Origin: JADJSS01 sp964490845
Lineage (GTDB): Bacteria > Bacteroidota > Bacteroidia > Chitinophagales > JADIYW01
Assembly: GCA_964490845.1 (NCBI GenBank)
Contig: CAZBED010000001.1
Coordinates: forward strand, 558,001 to 622,000
Direction of reading: 5' to 3'
DNA: 64,000 bases
This document shows positions 37,727 through 45,923 of the stretch, in pieces. The notes below the pieces were generated by a model. The model ran no database searches and had not been told where the DNA came from. It saw nothing but the letters and a program-made list of their open reading frames with translations. Positions within the stretch are counted from its first letter, which is position 1. Every line of letters starts with the position of its first letter. Both the position numbers and the translations under genes were made by a program.

Positions 37727-38269
37727 CTAATGCGTGTTTTTTTCAGAATTATTATTTTCTTCTTTGGGGCTGTTTGTTTCTTTACTATGGAAATTCAAAT
37801 ATTCTGAATAGGCTTTCAGATTCTTTATCTTCAAAAAATCTTCGGTAGCTATTGGAGTAAACGAACTGAATACAGTGACTGCCGCCTTTTCGAATGATGC
37901 TTTATCAAATTCGGGCGTAGTCAGCAACATGAACGCCTCCCACTCTTTCACGGAAACCTTATAGATGGTTTTGTCATTTTCAAATGCCTTAAACAATTTA
38001 GAAACCGGCAGTGTATTATTGCCGAATGAAAAAGAATATGCATGTAAATTATAATTGACAACATCTCCTTCTACAAGGCCCTTGTTCAACAGGAATGTTC
38101 TTTCCGTTTTTTCGTTACAATTACAGGACGTTTCATTATCGAGATTAACCGACTGATAATATCCGGCAGCTACAGAATTGTTGACAACACTACTATTATC
38201 CTGCGCCATTCCGGAGAAGAAAGAAGCAGAAATGAATATACAAAAAAACAAATGTATATGTTTTACCAT
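37727..38269 (-). CDS. Small secreted protein of unknown function
   Basis: 180 aa; family not recognised. The signal peptide MVKHIHLFFCIFISASFFSGMAQ ends in AQ, the usual Bacteroidota pattern. The mature part has a paired Cys motif (CNCNE) near residue 49, a mixed alpha/beta middle (VSVKEWEAFMLLTTPEFDKASFEKAAV) and a charged Asn/Glu-rich tail (KEENNNSEKNTH). It has no sorting domain, so it is probably periplasmic or lost to the medium. It ends 21 bp before giant gene B starts on the same strand; an accessory role for that protein is a guess from position only. Confidence 0.6.
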   Translation of the reverse strand: MVKHIHLFFCIFISASFFSGMAQDNSSVVNNSVAAGYYQSVNLDNETSCNCNEKTERTFLLNKGLVEGDVVNYNLHAYSFSFGNNTLPVSKLFKAFENDKTIYKVSVKEWEAFMLLTTPEFDKASFEKAAVTVFSSFTPIATEDFLKIKNLKAYSEYLNFHSKETNSPKEENNNSEKNTH

Positions 38270-38472
38270 AAATTAAACTACTTGCTGAGTGTATTAAAGA
38301 TAATCAATTTCTTAGTAAATTTTGTTAATTTCAAAAAATATTTTTGAACGACCGATTTTTTTACCCATTCACATTGAAATACAAGATAACCGCAGATTTT
38401 ATTTAAAACCCTCATCCGGCAAGAATCATAATTTATCAATTAAACCAGTGAAGTATTTTGCTGGTTAATAAC

Positions 38473-39957
38473 TTAATTGGAAACAGTTATGCTATAGGAA
38501 TCTTTAACAGAAACCTCCGTTGTGTACCCACCTTCTACTTTAGTGATTATGGAAGAAAGTATATTATTGCCTGTGATCTTCGGTTCGCCGAACCGGTCCG
38601 GAATCCAAAGAACAGTACTACCATTCCCCGTTCCTTTTGCTTCCAGATACATGGTACCGTCAGCTGGGTTGGATTGCAGCTTTATAGGCTTACCGAAGAT
38701 AGCGACTGGTTTAGAACGGCTCAAGACATTTAAGTATAAATCATTCTTATTACCGGTAAAATTTCCGTTGACATCCAGTTCAATCAGGTGCATAGACGTG
38801 TTTCCGTATTGGGTGCCATCCCAGCTCATACCATGCGGATCACCGGGCGATTGCGCCCACTGCCACCAGGTAGATCCTGAAATCAGGTATTCATCCTCCT
38901 TCTTACAGAAGCGTTTTACTTTTGATACATCGTCCGCCGGATTACCAAAAAAGCCCCATTCGCCCAAAAACATTCCTGTATTATATAATTTGGATAAAGT
39001 CCTGAGCAGGTCTATACCTTGCTCTATGGTCAACTGGTCGGAGATTGCCTCAAAATAAGTGTGTGGAGCATAAATGATATTTTTATCATTCGTGAAATCC
39101 GGGAATGGAATAAACGGAACCGGCTGTCCATTCCAGGTGACGCTCATTTCAAAAAAGATGATATGTTCAAGGCCTCTGCCTTCATTTTCCGCCTCTCGTA
39201 TGGTGCGGGTACATTTACCATAATAGGTACTTAATTTTCTCGCCTCTTCATTGATAGGCTTATATCCGAGTCCGGGTTCGTTCAGCAAATCGTAGCCGAC
39301 CACATTGCCGTATTTCGCGGTTTCTTTCACCAGAACGCTCCATGCATTTATGCACGCATCCTGAATTCCATTTGTATTATCCCAAAAATTCTGAAACGCA
39401 TGATAAACCGCCGGTGCAGATTCCCTTGAGCCATCGGTTGTACAGGTGGACTCCCCATCCGTAATCGTGGCCCAGTCAGGGGCGCCATCCCAGCCCCTGT
39501 TCGGTTTGTCGCATACCACGTCTCTTGGCGTGACGATATATTTACCCCAGGCATCCTGATGCATATCCAGTAGGATATATATATTATATTTAGCGGCTTC
39601 TTCTATCACTTCTTTTAACTGACGGATATAATCATAGTTGTATTTACCTCTTTCAGGTTCCAGTTTACTCCAACTGAAAAGCAGGCGAATACAATTGAAT
39701 CCGTAGGAAGACATCATTCTTATATCGTCCGGTGTATACGCCTTGGTCGTCGCTACATTTGCATTTCCCTGCCAGTAATCCCCCAGTGAATTGTAATTAA
39801 CGCCACGCAGTATCATATACCTTCCATCCTGATCATAGATACCCGGCACCGCACCCTGACCGGCATGCAATATCTTGTCAGGAAACAGTACGGTTGATTC
39901 TTTCTGACAAGAAAACAAACAAAGCATAACAGTAATGGAGACAAATAACTTCTTCAA
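38473..39957 (-). CDS. Glycoside hydrolase family 5-like lipoprotein (cellulase/endoglycoceramidase-type fold)
   Basis: 494 aa; lipobox LCLFSC (Cys17). The TIM-barrel carries GH5 hallmarks: RGVNYNSLGDYW at strand 1, FNCIRLLFSWSKLEPERGKY, LLDMHQDAW, the acid/base NEP (DLLNEPGLG) and the nucleophile Glu in FLGEWGFFG. A small C-terminal beta domain follows (from about IFGKPIKLQSNPADG, binding or linker). DMHQDAW plus the early RGVN segment is reminiscent of endoglycoceramidase-like GH5 members; cellulase or mannanase activity is also possible. It would act on the cell surface or in the periplasm. No SusC/SusD pair is next to it, so it is not a classic polysaccharide utilisation locus. Confidence 0.82.
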   Translation of the reverse strand: MKKLFVSITVMLCLFSCQKESTVLFPDKILHAGQGAVPGIYDQDGRYMILRGVNYNSLGDYWQGNANVATTKAYTPDDIRMMSSYGFNCIRLLFSWSKLEPERGKYNYDYIRQLKEVIEEAAKYNIYILLDMHQDAWGKYIVTPRDVVCDKPNRGWDGAPDWATITDGESTCTTDGSRESAPAVYHAFQNFWDNTNGIQDACINAWSVLVKETAKYGNVVGYDLLNEPGLGYKPINEEARKLSTYYGKCTRTIREAENEGRGLEHIIFFEMSVTWNGQPVPFIPFPDFTNDKNIIYAPHTYFEAISDQLTIEQGIDLLRTLSKLYNTGMFLGEWGFFGNPADDVSKVKRFCKKEDEYLISGSTWWQWAQSPGDPHGMSWDGTQYGNTSMHLIELDVNGNFTGNKNDLYLNVLSRSKPVAIFGKPIKLQSNPADGTMYLEAKGTGNGSTVLWIPDRFGEPKITGNNILSSIITKVEGGYTTEVSVKDSYSITVSN

Positions 39958-39974
39958 TGGAACGATTTAAATTA

Positions 39975-40868
39975 TTAATGAATTTTTCTGAATAAAAAAG
40001 ACAAAGACACACCGGCAATAATATGATAGATTCCCCACCAGGCTGCAATCAATGCCATTCCGCCCAATCCTCCAAAGAAGGAGAAAATCAGCACCAGGCC
40101 TAATCCTGTATTCTGAATACCGCATTCAATGGCAATTGTTTTCGCGTCCGCCATTTTCACACCGGCTAATTTACCGAAAAAAAAACCAATAGAGAAACCG
40201 ACAGCGTTGTGTAATGCTACTATCCACGCAACAGCCGGGACATATCCGATAAAAACATCCTTGTTAATGACAAAAGCAACTACCAGAAATGTAATAAAGA
40301 GTATAAAAGAAAAAACGCTTACCGGCTTCTTTATTTTTAAAACGATGTCCGGCTTCTTTTTAATCAGGAGAACAGCCATTAACATGGGTAATCCTAATAT
40401 ACATCCTATCTCCCCGATAAGGTGAAGAATATCGATATTCACTTGTTGGAGCAAGGGTTGAGCCGGTAAATACGTTTTAGCCATCAGGTAAAAAAACAAT
40501 GGTGTTGTCACAAAACAGGTGAGCGCTATAATGGTAGAAATGGAAATAGATAAAGCCGTATTTCCTCTCGAAAGATGTGTAATATAGGTTGCCATATTTC
40601 CACTGGGGCAGGCAGCTACTAAAAACATACCCAACGCAATGGACGGACTCGGCTGGATGGCTTTAACCAACAGAATTGTTGCCAGTGGCAGCAACAGCCA
40701 ATGCGCAAATAAGCCTATCAATACCGGTTTGGGTTTTTGGGAAATCTCTTTGAATTTATTAAAATCCATATCTAATGCAACACCAAACATGATGAAGGAC
40801 AATACTGCCATTAATGCCAGTTGCCCTCCCGGAGAAAAATGGATTTGTACCTGATCTATCGAAGACAT
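39975..40868 (-). CDS. Bile acid:sodium symporter (BASS/SBF) family transporter
   Basis: A 297-aa protein with about nine or ten transmembrane helices. It has the conserved ALGMFLVAACPSGNMATYITHLSRGNTALS crossover region and the second-half motif ECGIQNTGLGL, the two sodium-binding crossover segments of BASS transporters. It imports an organic anion with Na+ or a related solute; bile acids are only the family name. The 17-bp gap to the GH5 gene downstream implies cotranscription. Its upstream neighbour before island insertion was probably aconitase. A 28-bp palindromic terminator (40901-40928) separates it from the island. Confidence 0.85.
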   Translation of the reverse strand: MSSIDQVQIHFSPGGQLALMAVLSFIMFGVALDMDFNKFKEISQKPKPVLIGLFAHWLLLPLATILLVKAIQPSPSIALGMFLVAACPSGNMATYITHLSRGNTALSISISTIIALTCFVTTPLFFYLMAKTYLPAQPLLQQVNIDILHLIGEIGCILGLPMLMAVLLIKKKPDIVLKIKKPVSVFSFILFITFLVVAFVINKDVFIGYVPAVAWIVALHNAVGFSIGFFFGKLAGVKMADAKTIAIECGIQNTGLGLVLIFSFFGGLGGMALIAAWWGIYHIIAGVSLSFLFRKIH

Positions 40869-40900
40869 CGACTAAAAATACAAAAAATGAACTAAAAAAA

Positions 40901-40928
40901 CGCCGGCAGTTTATATAAACTGCCGGCG
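40901..40928 (-). terminator. Perfect 28-bp palindrome with T-run; probable original aconitase terminator
   Basis: CGCCGGCAGTTTAT and its reverse complement, no spacer, followed on the minus strand by seven T residues. It lies 22 bp beyond the displaced copy of the aconitase 3' end (40951-41014), where the aconitase transcript would have ended before the island separated them. It now terminates the island operon. Confidence 0.85.
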
Positions 40929-40950
40929 CAATATGCTAACGATATTCTTT

Positions 40951-41014
40951 CTTTATCCCGCTACCTGCTGCTTGATTAAGTTCAATGCACTTCCTGCCTT
41001 GAACCACCCGATTT
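40951..41014 (-). repeat. Displaced 64-bp copy of the aconitase 3' end (distal direct repeat of the island)
   Basis: It is identical over 64 bases to 45860-45923, the last 62 bases of the aconitase gene (with stop) plus two beyond. Seven of the next eight bases also match (40943-40950 against 45852-45859). Same orientation. It encodes only the last 19 residues of aconitase and has no start, so it is a remnant, not a gene. Confidence 0.97.
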
Positions 41015-41030
41015 TCAAAATTGTATCAAA

Positions 41031-41429
41031 TTAAATTGAAATATTGCTATTTAACCGGTACGGATTATTAGTAGAAATTTCACCAAAATATTTTAATAAT
41101 TCTGCCAAATTATTTTTTGCTTCAGGATGTTCTTTAATATACTTTTCTACTTTTGGTTGAGTATAGCTTGGTATCCGATTAGCAAAGAATGGCCACAAAG
41201 TATCAGAAGTATATACTTTAGTTATATCCGGGAATTCCAAAATAGTGCTTAACTCATTTTGGTTTTTAAACACCTCAGAATATGCAAACATCCATGTATT
41301 GTTGTTGTATGTTAAATAACCAATTTGTACATCTTTGTAAGATAATACAAAAGAAATTCCATTACTAACTTTATGTGTAGCATTCTCTAAATGATTAGGC
41401 AGTAAGTAATTGAATATTTTTTTTAACAT
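41031..41429 (-). CDS. HipA N-terminal-domain-like (HipS-like) small protein
   Basis: 132 aa. The body resembles the HipA N-subdomain 1 found as a separate protein (HipS) in split HipA systems: a strand YKDVQIGYLTYNNNTWMFAYS (about 31-51), then FKNQNELSTILEFPD, and LWPFFANRIPS (78-88), which corresponds to the L-x-PFF-x-N-L-L-P-E-G region of HipA. It starts 2 nt after the kinase stop and ends 17 bp before the displaced aconitase repeat. In HipBST systems the small protein neutralises the kinase; a similar antitoxin role is inferred. Here it follows the kinase rather than preceding it, and no HipB-type HTH gene is present. Confidence 0.7.
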   Translation of the reverse strand: MLKKIFNYLLPNHLENATHKVSNGISFVLSYKDVQIGYLTYNNNTWMFAYSEVFKNQNELSTILEFPDITKVYTSDTLWPFFANRIPSYTQPKVEKYIKEHPEAKNNLAELLKYFGEISTNNPYRLNSNISI

Positions 41430-41431
41430 AT

Positions 41432-42427
41432 TTATATATATTTTTGTAATTCTTTAAATCTTAATTCTAATGTGTAACAAATTAACCAAATTCTTTCTTT
41501 ACTCAACAAACCGGAAAATTCTTTATTTATACTTTTTATAGATTTTTCCAAATATAGAACGTTTTTAAATCTTGTTTTAGTTTCTTCGTTTATAAAATTA
41601 TTGTTATTTAAGTAATTTACCAGTTCAAAGTGATTGGCATCTTTTGCATTTGGAATACCTACCTTTGGTAAAGATTTCTTAAATACATACTTTTCAATAG
41701 TAACATAGTTGGAAGCTGTTTGTTGATACAAAGGTAGAATTTTTTTTTCACTTATGTTCCACCATAATGCTCTTGCCGTATCATAGATAGGCGAAAAATA
41801 AGGAACATGTTGATTTTGAATATGATACACAATTCCCCAATTGTAAAAATGTCTATCGTTATTACCTATCAAAGCATCAAATAATAGTAAGTTTACAAAC
41901 CCTTCTGTTATTTTTTCACAGTCGTTTGGAAAGATGTCTATTAACGCATCTATTAAATCTTTTATATGAAAATAATCTCTGGTTTTTCGTTGTTCTTCAA
42001 TATCATCTACCATTTTGGTATCTTTCTGGTTTAAGTGTCGCGATAAAATTTCCGCACCATGCCATAAGCCTTGTTCTTCTGAATGAAAATGTTCGCTTAA
42101 GAAACGTAAATATCCATCTGCAATAATGAGTTTTGAATTGGCGATGTTTAAATTAAAATTTTTGCCAATGAATGTAATCAGATGCTCTGTTATACTTTCT
42201 GCAGGATACCATTTGTGCCCTACTTTTGCAATATACTTTTTCCATTTTGCAGAATGAATTTTCTTTGCTTCACCATATGTATATAATCGAATAACATCTT
42301 TAGGTGCATCTCCACCAACCGACTCAGGCAAAATGTGGTATTGGTGTGTTTTTACAAACCGAATTGCACCTTGATTTAATTTAAAACCACTTTTATTTTC
42401 AATTTTTTTGATGGCTAATTTTCCCAT
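41432..42427 (-). CDS. HipA/CtkA-like serine/threonine kinase (HipA_C domain)
   Basis: 331 aa. The catalytic loop LLLFDALIGNNDRHFYNWGIV gives Asp191 and Asn196, and the metal-binding FSPIYDTARALWW gives Asp216. The 191-to-196 and 191-to-216 spacings match HipA (Asp309, Asn314, Asp332). The N-lobe Lys is probably Lys68 (KKYIAKVG), and EHLITFIGKNF resembles the alpha-C helix. Residues 1-60 lack the HipA N-subdomain 1, which is encoded separately downstream. The start overlaps the stop of the restriction-methylation enzyme (TAATG), so translation is coupled. Such kinases phosphorylate aminoacyl-tRNA synthetases or other proteins; the target here is unknown. Confidence 0.8.
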   Translation of the reverse strand: MGKLAIKKIENKSGFKLNQGAIRFVKTHQYHILPESVGGDAPKDVIRLYTYGEAKKIHSAKWKKYIAKVGHKWYPAESITEHLITFIGKNFNLNIANSKLIIADGYLRFLSEHFHSEEQGLWHGAEILSRHLNQKDTKMVDDIEEQRKTRDYFHIKDLIDALIDIFPNDCEKITEGFVNLLLFDALIGNNDRHFYNWGIVYHIQNQHVPYFSPIYDTARALWWNISEKKILPLYQQTASNYVTIEKYVFKKSLPKVGIPNAKDANHFELVNYLNNNNFINEETKTRFKNVLYLEKSIKSINKEFSGLLSKERIWLICYTLELRFKELQKYI

Positions 42428-45400
42428 TAAAACAAACTGCTTTGTGTTTTGCCTATTATATGTTTTTCATCAAAAACTTCGTTATACAGTTCTTTCCAGT
42501 AGGTGCTGAGTATTTTTTTCTGCAACAGAGTTTCTGATGTAATTTGTATTACTAATTTTTGCAATTCTTTTGCAAAGCTTATATTGTTTTTAGGTTTTAG
42601 TTTTTCTTCTTCTATTAAATGTTTCAATTGTTCTACATAGACGCTTAATTCTACTTTACTGCGTTCGGTTTTTAAAGATTTTAAGCTTTGTGCTTTACTA
42701 ATTCTTGCATTAATAATTTCTATTGTTGAACTATATAAATCTGTTAATATTTGCTCGATATCTTTTTGATTTTTGTAGTCTAATAATTTTAAAAATAATT
42801 CATCTATTTTATAACGATGCTTGGTAACTTTTGATAATTTTAGCTTAGAAGCATCATCAGTATTCAATTCATCAAAAATACTTAGAACCTGCACATCATG
42901 TAATAATTTATAGACAGACGTTATTTCTTTTTCTTGTTCTTTGCTCAATTCCATATCTAATACCTGCAATACTTCTAAATCAGGTCCGTAGGTAGTAAGC
43001 AAACCATCGCCTAAATTTACACGACCTAACATTTCTGATTGCAAAATAGAAAATGTAGAATTTAGCGATAATGCATAGAGTTTTTTACGTTTTTTATTAT
43101 TAAATGTTCCAAAAAAAACAACATTACCAAGTAAAAAATTTGTATTTACAATTGGTGTCCAGTTTCTTTTATCTCTAAACTGAAGTAATAAAAAATCTTT
43201 TTCTAATTGTTCTCCTAAATCAAACCATGCCGGTCGTGATGAGCAAGATGGCAATTCTGAAACAATTATTTCTTCTGCTTTATTGGCTTTAATTCTTACT
43301 TTCTTCTTTTCGCCAGACAGAATATAAGCAAACGCATAAGGATAATTTTTCTTTAAGTAAGTTCTGTATTTATTAATTTCAAAGCCATTTTTCGATTTAA
43401 AATCATTTAATAAATTAACCTGAAAAATAACATCATTTGCTTTAATATCATCAATAATATAATGATGAATATCGCGCGTTAATGTCAATGCTTTTTTTAT
43501 AAATTCTTTTTCAATTAGCCAACATTCGTTAAATCCGTTTTTAAAAATAATTAGTTTATCTTTTTTAACAGCTGTAATAGTATCATGTTTATCAATATTA
43601 TTCTGGCAAGCCAATAAATATTTTTGTTCTTTGGTATCTGTAATGTTTTCTCCAAAAAAATAATCATTACAACCTGATTTTAAACCATAGTATATTTTAG
43701 AAACAGCATTTGTTTTGGTACTTAAATTTTTAAACTTATCTTTTCCTTTTTTCAATATATCAAAATACACTTTAGGTGCTTTTAAAAATTTGCTCCATTT
43801 TTTTTCTTCTGTTAAATCTTGTTGTGTCAAACAATTTATATTTATATAATCGTTGTTGGAGTTTTGCTTTATTTTTTCAATATAATTTTTTAGTTTATCG
43901 GCATTTTTATAAAACTTCAAGGCATTTAGCAAAGTATCTTTAAAATATACAAACTTCACCACATTGGCAGCGCGTTTATCTTCATCGCGTTGTTTGCGCA
44001 AAATTACAATACTGGTGTTTACAGATGCCGTAGGAAAAAAGCGTTCTACTTCGCTATCCATAATGGCTACAATTTCAAAATTGCGCAATAAGTATTGCTG
44101 CAAATCCACACCATAGTCAGTATCTAACCAACTATTTTGTACGATGTATGCCAAGTAACCGCCTTCTTTTAAAAAAGTAGCTGCGTGGTAAAAAAAATAA
44201 GCATAAATGCTGGTGCGCTGGCTCGGAAAAAAGCCGCATTCATTTTTTATAATAGCTTGTATAGTATCTTTTTTCACGGTGCCGTGCATAGCACCAATAT
44301 CTTCCTGCCTTGTATATGGCGGATTGCCAATAATGGCATTGAATTGCGGTAATTGCTTTTGCTCGGATTCACCCTTTTGATTGTGTAAATCAACTTTTGT
44401 AAAATTTAAAAGTGAAAAAAAATCTTTATTGATGATGCGTGGATACGATTTTCGGCGTGTGTTTCTGATACTTAAATTTAGCATACTCAAATACGCAGGA
44501 TAGCCGCTTAAATCGTTGCCATAAATTTCATCTAGCAAAGATTCGTGCATGCGTGTGCCACCGCGTTCTGATTTTGAGAGTTCTTTTTTACGTTCGTATG
44601 CACGAACTAAAAATGTACCTGAACCGCAACTTGGGTCAAAAACTTTATCGTTTTCGTTGTTGATGGCAAATGCATTAATTAAATCTATAACATGTGGTGG
44701 TGTAAAATATTGACCGAGTTTGTGACGTTCGTCTTCTCTGATTAATTCTTCAAAAATACGACCAATAATATCGTACGGAATTTTACTGAAATCGTAATAT
44801 TTTCCTGTATCGAGAATATCGATAACTAATTCAATAACGGCATCACTTACAAATGGAATTTGAAATACGATATCAGATCGTTCACCAATTAGTAACTCAT
44901 AATCACCAGTTACTTCTTTAAATTCGGTAAAATATTGCCAAATACTGTTTTCTAGTTTTTCGGCTGTATCAATATGTTTGTCCACCTGCATCGGACTCAA
45001 ATTGTGCCAGGTTTGATTATCTACATAAGCTTTATAAAAAATGAGTTTTGAAATCAACATTAATAAAGCAATATGCGTAAGGTTTTCTATTTCTTCGTAT
45101 GTTTTCGGATTATTCCAAAGCTGACTTGTAGTGTATGTTTGAATTTCTTTTTCAAATTTTTTGTTGGCTTTGTATTTTTCCCAAACTTTATCAGTAACGC
45201 TGAAAGAATAGGCTTCAATGAGTTTGCGAATTTTGAAAATATAGAGTTCATCAGGTTGCGAAAAGGTAATTGCTTTTTTCTCTACAATTTCTAAAGCACG
45301 TTCTATGTAGAATTCTGCAACGCTGCGTAATTTTTTCTCAATATCTTTTGTTGCTAAAAAATTATTGCTTAGTCGTGTAATTTCCTGAATGGAAAAGAAA

Positions 45401-45738
45401 CCTTCACTTACAGAAACTTTATCGTTAATATTGTTTCCGTCAAAAAATGCACAAGCCAAAAAGTTACAAACACCAAAATATCGAATTTCATTTTTATGTG
45501 CTCTGCTTAATTCTCTTAAAACCGTATCACTGTCAAAAACGCTGCGTCCATTTTTTGCTGTAGGGTCTTTAAGTTCAATAAAAAAAACAGGTTTGCCATT
45601 TTTATTTTTAATAGTAATATCAGCTCTACCTTCTTCTATAGTAGCATGAGGTTGTAATTTGTTTTCTAATTTACGTTCCCTTATAATTTCGGTAAATGTA
45701 GTATTTAAAATACCTTGTAGCTGACGTTCAATTTTCAT
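42427..45738 (-). CDS. Type IIG-like fused restriction endonuclease / N6-adenine methyltransferase
   Basis: 1103 aa. The N-terminal nuclease is a PD-(D/E)XK fold: Asp40 (GRADITIKNK) and Glu55-Leu-Lys57 (VFFIELK). A helical connector leads to the methylase: motif X GQYFTPPHV (342-350), SAM motif I DPSCGSGTF (368-376), and catalytic motif IV NPPY (472-475). The C-terminal half (about 620-960) is a predicted target-recognition region, with coiled-coil-like helices at the end (KAQSLKSLKTERSKVELSVYVEQL). Architecture and length fit Eco57I/type IIG enzymes that cut and methylate in one polypeptide. No separate hsdS or hsdR is present. It is very A+T-rich. The kinase gene is coupled downstream. An exclusion function like BREX PglX is an alternative. 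Confidence 0.85.
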   Translation of the reverse strand: MKIERQLQGILNTTFTEIIRERKLENKLQPHATIEEGRADITIKNKNGKPVFFIELKDPTAKNGRSVFDSDTVLRELSRAHKNEIRYFGVCNFLACAFFDGNNINDKVSVSEGFFSIQEITRLSNNFLATKDIEKKLRSVAEFYIERALEIVEKKAITFSQPDELYIFKIRKLIEAYSFSVTDKVWEKYKANKKFEKEIQTYTTSQLWNNPKTYEEIENLTHIALLMLISKLIFYKAYVDNQTWHNLSPMQVDKHIDTAEKLENSIWQYFTEFKEVTGDYELLIGERSDIVFQIPFVSDAVIELVIDILDTGKYYDFSKIPYDIIGRIFEELIREDERHKLGQYFTPPHVIDLINAFAINNENDKVFDPSCGSGTFLVRAYERKKELSKSERGGTRMHESLLDEIYGNDLSGYPAYLSMLNLSIRNTRRKSYPRIINKDFFSLLNFTKVDLHNQKGESEQKQLPQFNAIIGNPPYTRQEDIGAMHGTVKKDTIQAIIKNECGFFPSQRTSIYAYFFYHAATFLKEGGYLAYIVQNSWLDTDYGVDLQQYLLRNFEIVAIMDSEVERFFPTASVNTSIVILRKQRDEDKRAANVVKFVYFKDTLLNALKFYKNADKLKNYIEKIKQNSNNDYININCLTQQDLTEEKKWSKFLKAPKVYFDILKKGKDKFKNLSTKTNAVSKIYYGLKSGCNDYFFGENITDTKEQKYLLACQNNIDKHDTITAVKKDKLIIFKNGFNECWLIEKEFIKKALTLTRDIHHYIIDDIKANDVIFQVNLLNDFKSKNGFEINKYRTYLKKNYPYAFAYILSGEKKKVRIKANKAEEIIVSELPSCSSRPAWFDLGEQLEKDFLLLQFRDKRNWTPIVNTNFLLGNVVFFGTFNNKKRKKLYALSLNSTFSILQSEMLGRVNLGDGLLTTYGPDLEVLQVLDMELSKEQEKEITSVYKLLHDVQVLSIFDELNTDDASKLKLSKVTKHRYKIDELFLKLLDYKNQKDIEQILTDLYSSTIEIINARISKAQSLKSLKTERSKVELSVYVEQLKHLIEEEKLKPKNNISFAKELQKLVIQITSETLLQKKILSTYWKELYNEVFDEKHIIGKTQSSLF

Positions 45739-45786
45739 CTATAAATAATATGAAACAAAATACAAATTCAATATTGCTATATCAAA

Positions 45787-45816
45787 AAAAACCGTCAGAA
45801 AATTCTGACGGTTTTT
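45787..45816 (-). terminator. Island-borne terminator now serving aconitase
   Basis: AAAAACCGTCAGAA (45787-45800) pairs with TTCTGACGGTTTTT (45803-45816); on the minus strand the stem ends in TTTTTTTT. It is 44 bp past the aconitase-repeat boundary and directly upstream of the restriction-methylation gene, insulating the island from aconitase transcription. Confidence 0.85.
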
Positions 45817-45859
45817 GGTTTATTAGATAACTAAAGTGAGTTCGGCATGATTATTCTTA

Positions 45860-45923
45860 CTTTATCCCGCTACCTGCTGCTTGATTAAGTTCAATGCACT
45901 TCCTGCCTTGAACCACCCGATTT
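45860..45923 (-). repeat. Proximal 64-bp direct repeat (intact aconitase 3' end)
   Basis: The identical partner of 40951-41014, here in frame with the complete aconitase gene. The island thus leaves the gene intact and displaces a duplicate 4.9 kb away. Confidence 0.97.

Larger units (their letters stand above)
40951..45859. mobile_element. Integrase-less defence island inserted at the aconitase 3' end
   Basis: The unit runs from the displaced repeat copy to just before the intact copy, 4909 bp. It carries three codirectional genes (restriction-methylation enzyme, HipA-like kinase, HipS-like protein), is strikingly A+T-rich compared with aconitase and BASS on either side, and brings its own terminator (45787-45816) for aconitase. 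Nothing resembling an integrase, transposase or relaxase is inside, so mobilisation would be in trans or by recombination between long direct repeats. Confidence 0.85.

Noticed and set aside
38270..38472. Possible small RNA or promoter region between the small secreted protein and GH5 genes
   Set aside because: Only A+T-rich sequence is seen; TATTTTTG-like matches are not placed before a gene and lack a partner element.
40951..41014. Second aconitase gene or pseudogene
   Set aside because: Only the last 19 codons plus the stop are present; it is an insertion duplicate, so I list it as a repeat.
42427..45738. Type I HsdM subunit
   Set aside because: An N-terminal PD-(D/E)XK nuclease is fused, the protein is 1103 aa, and no hsdS or hsdR is nearby.
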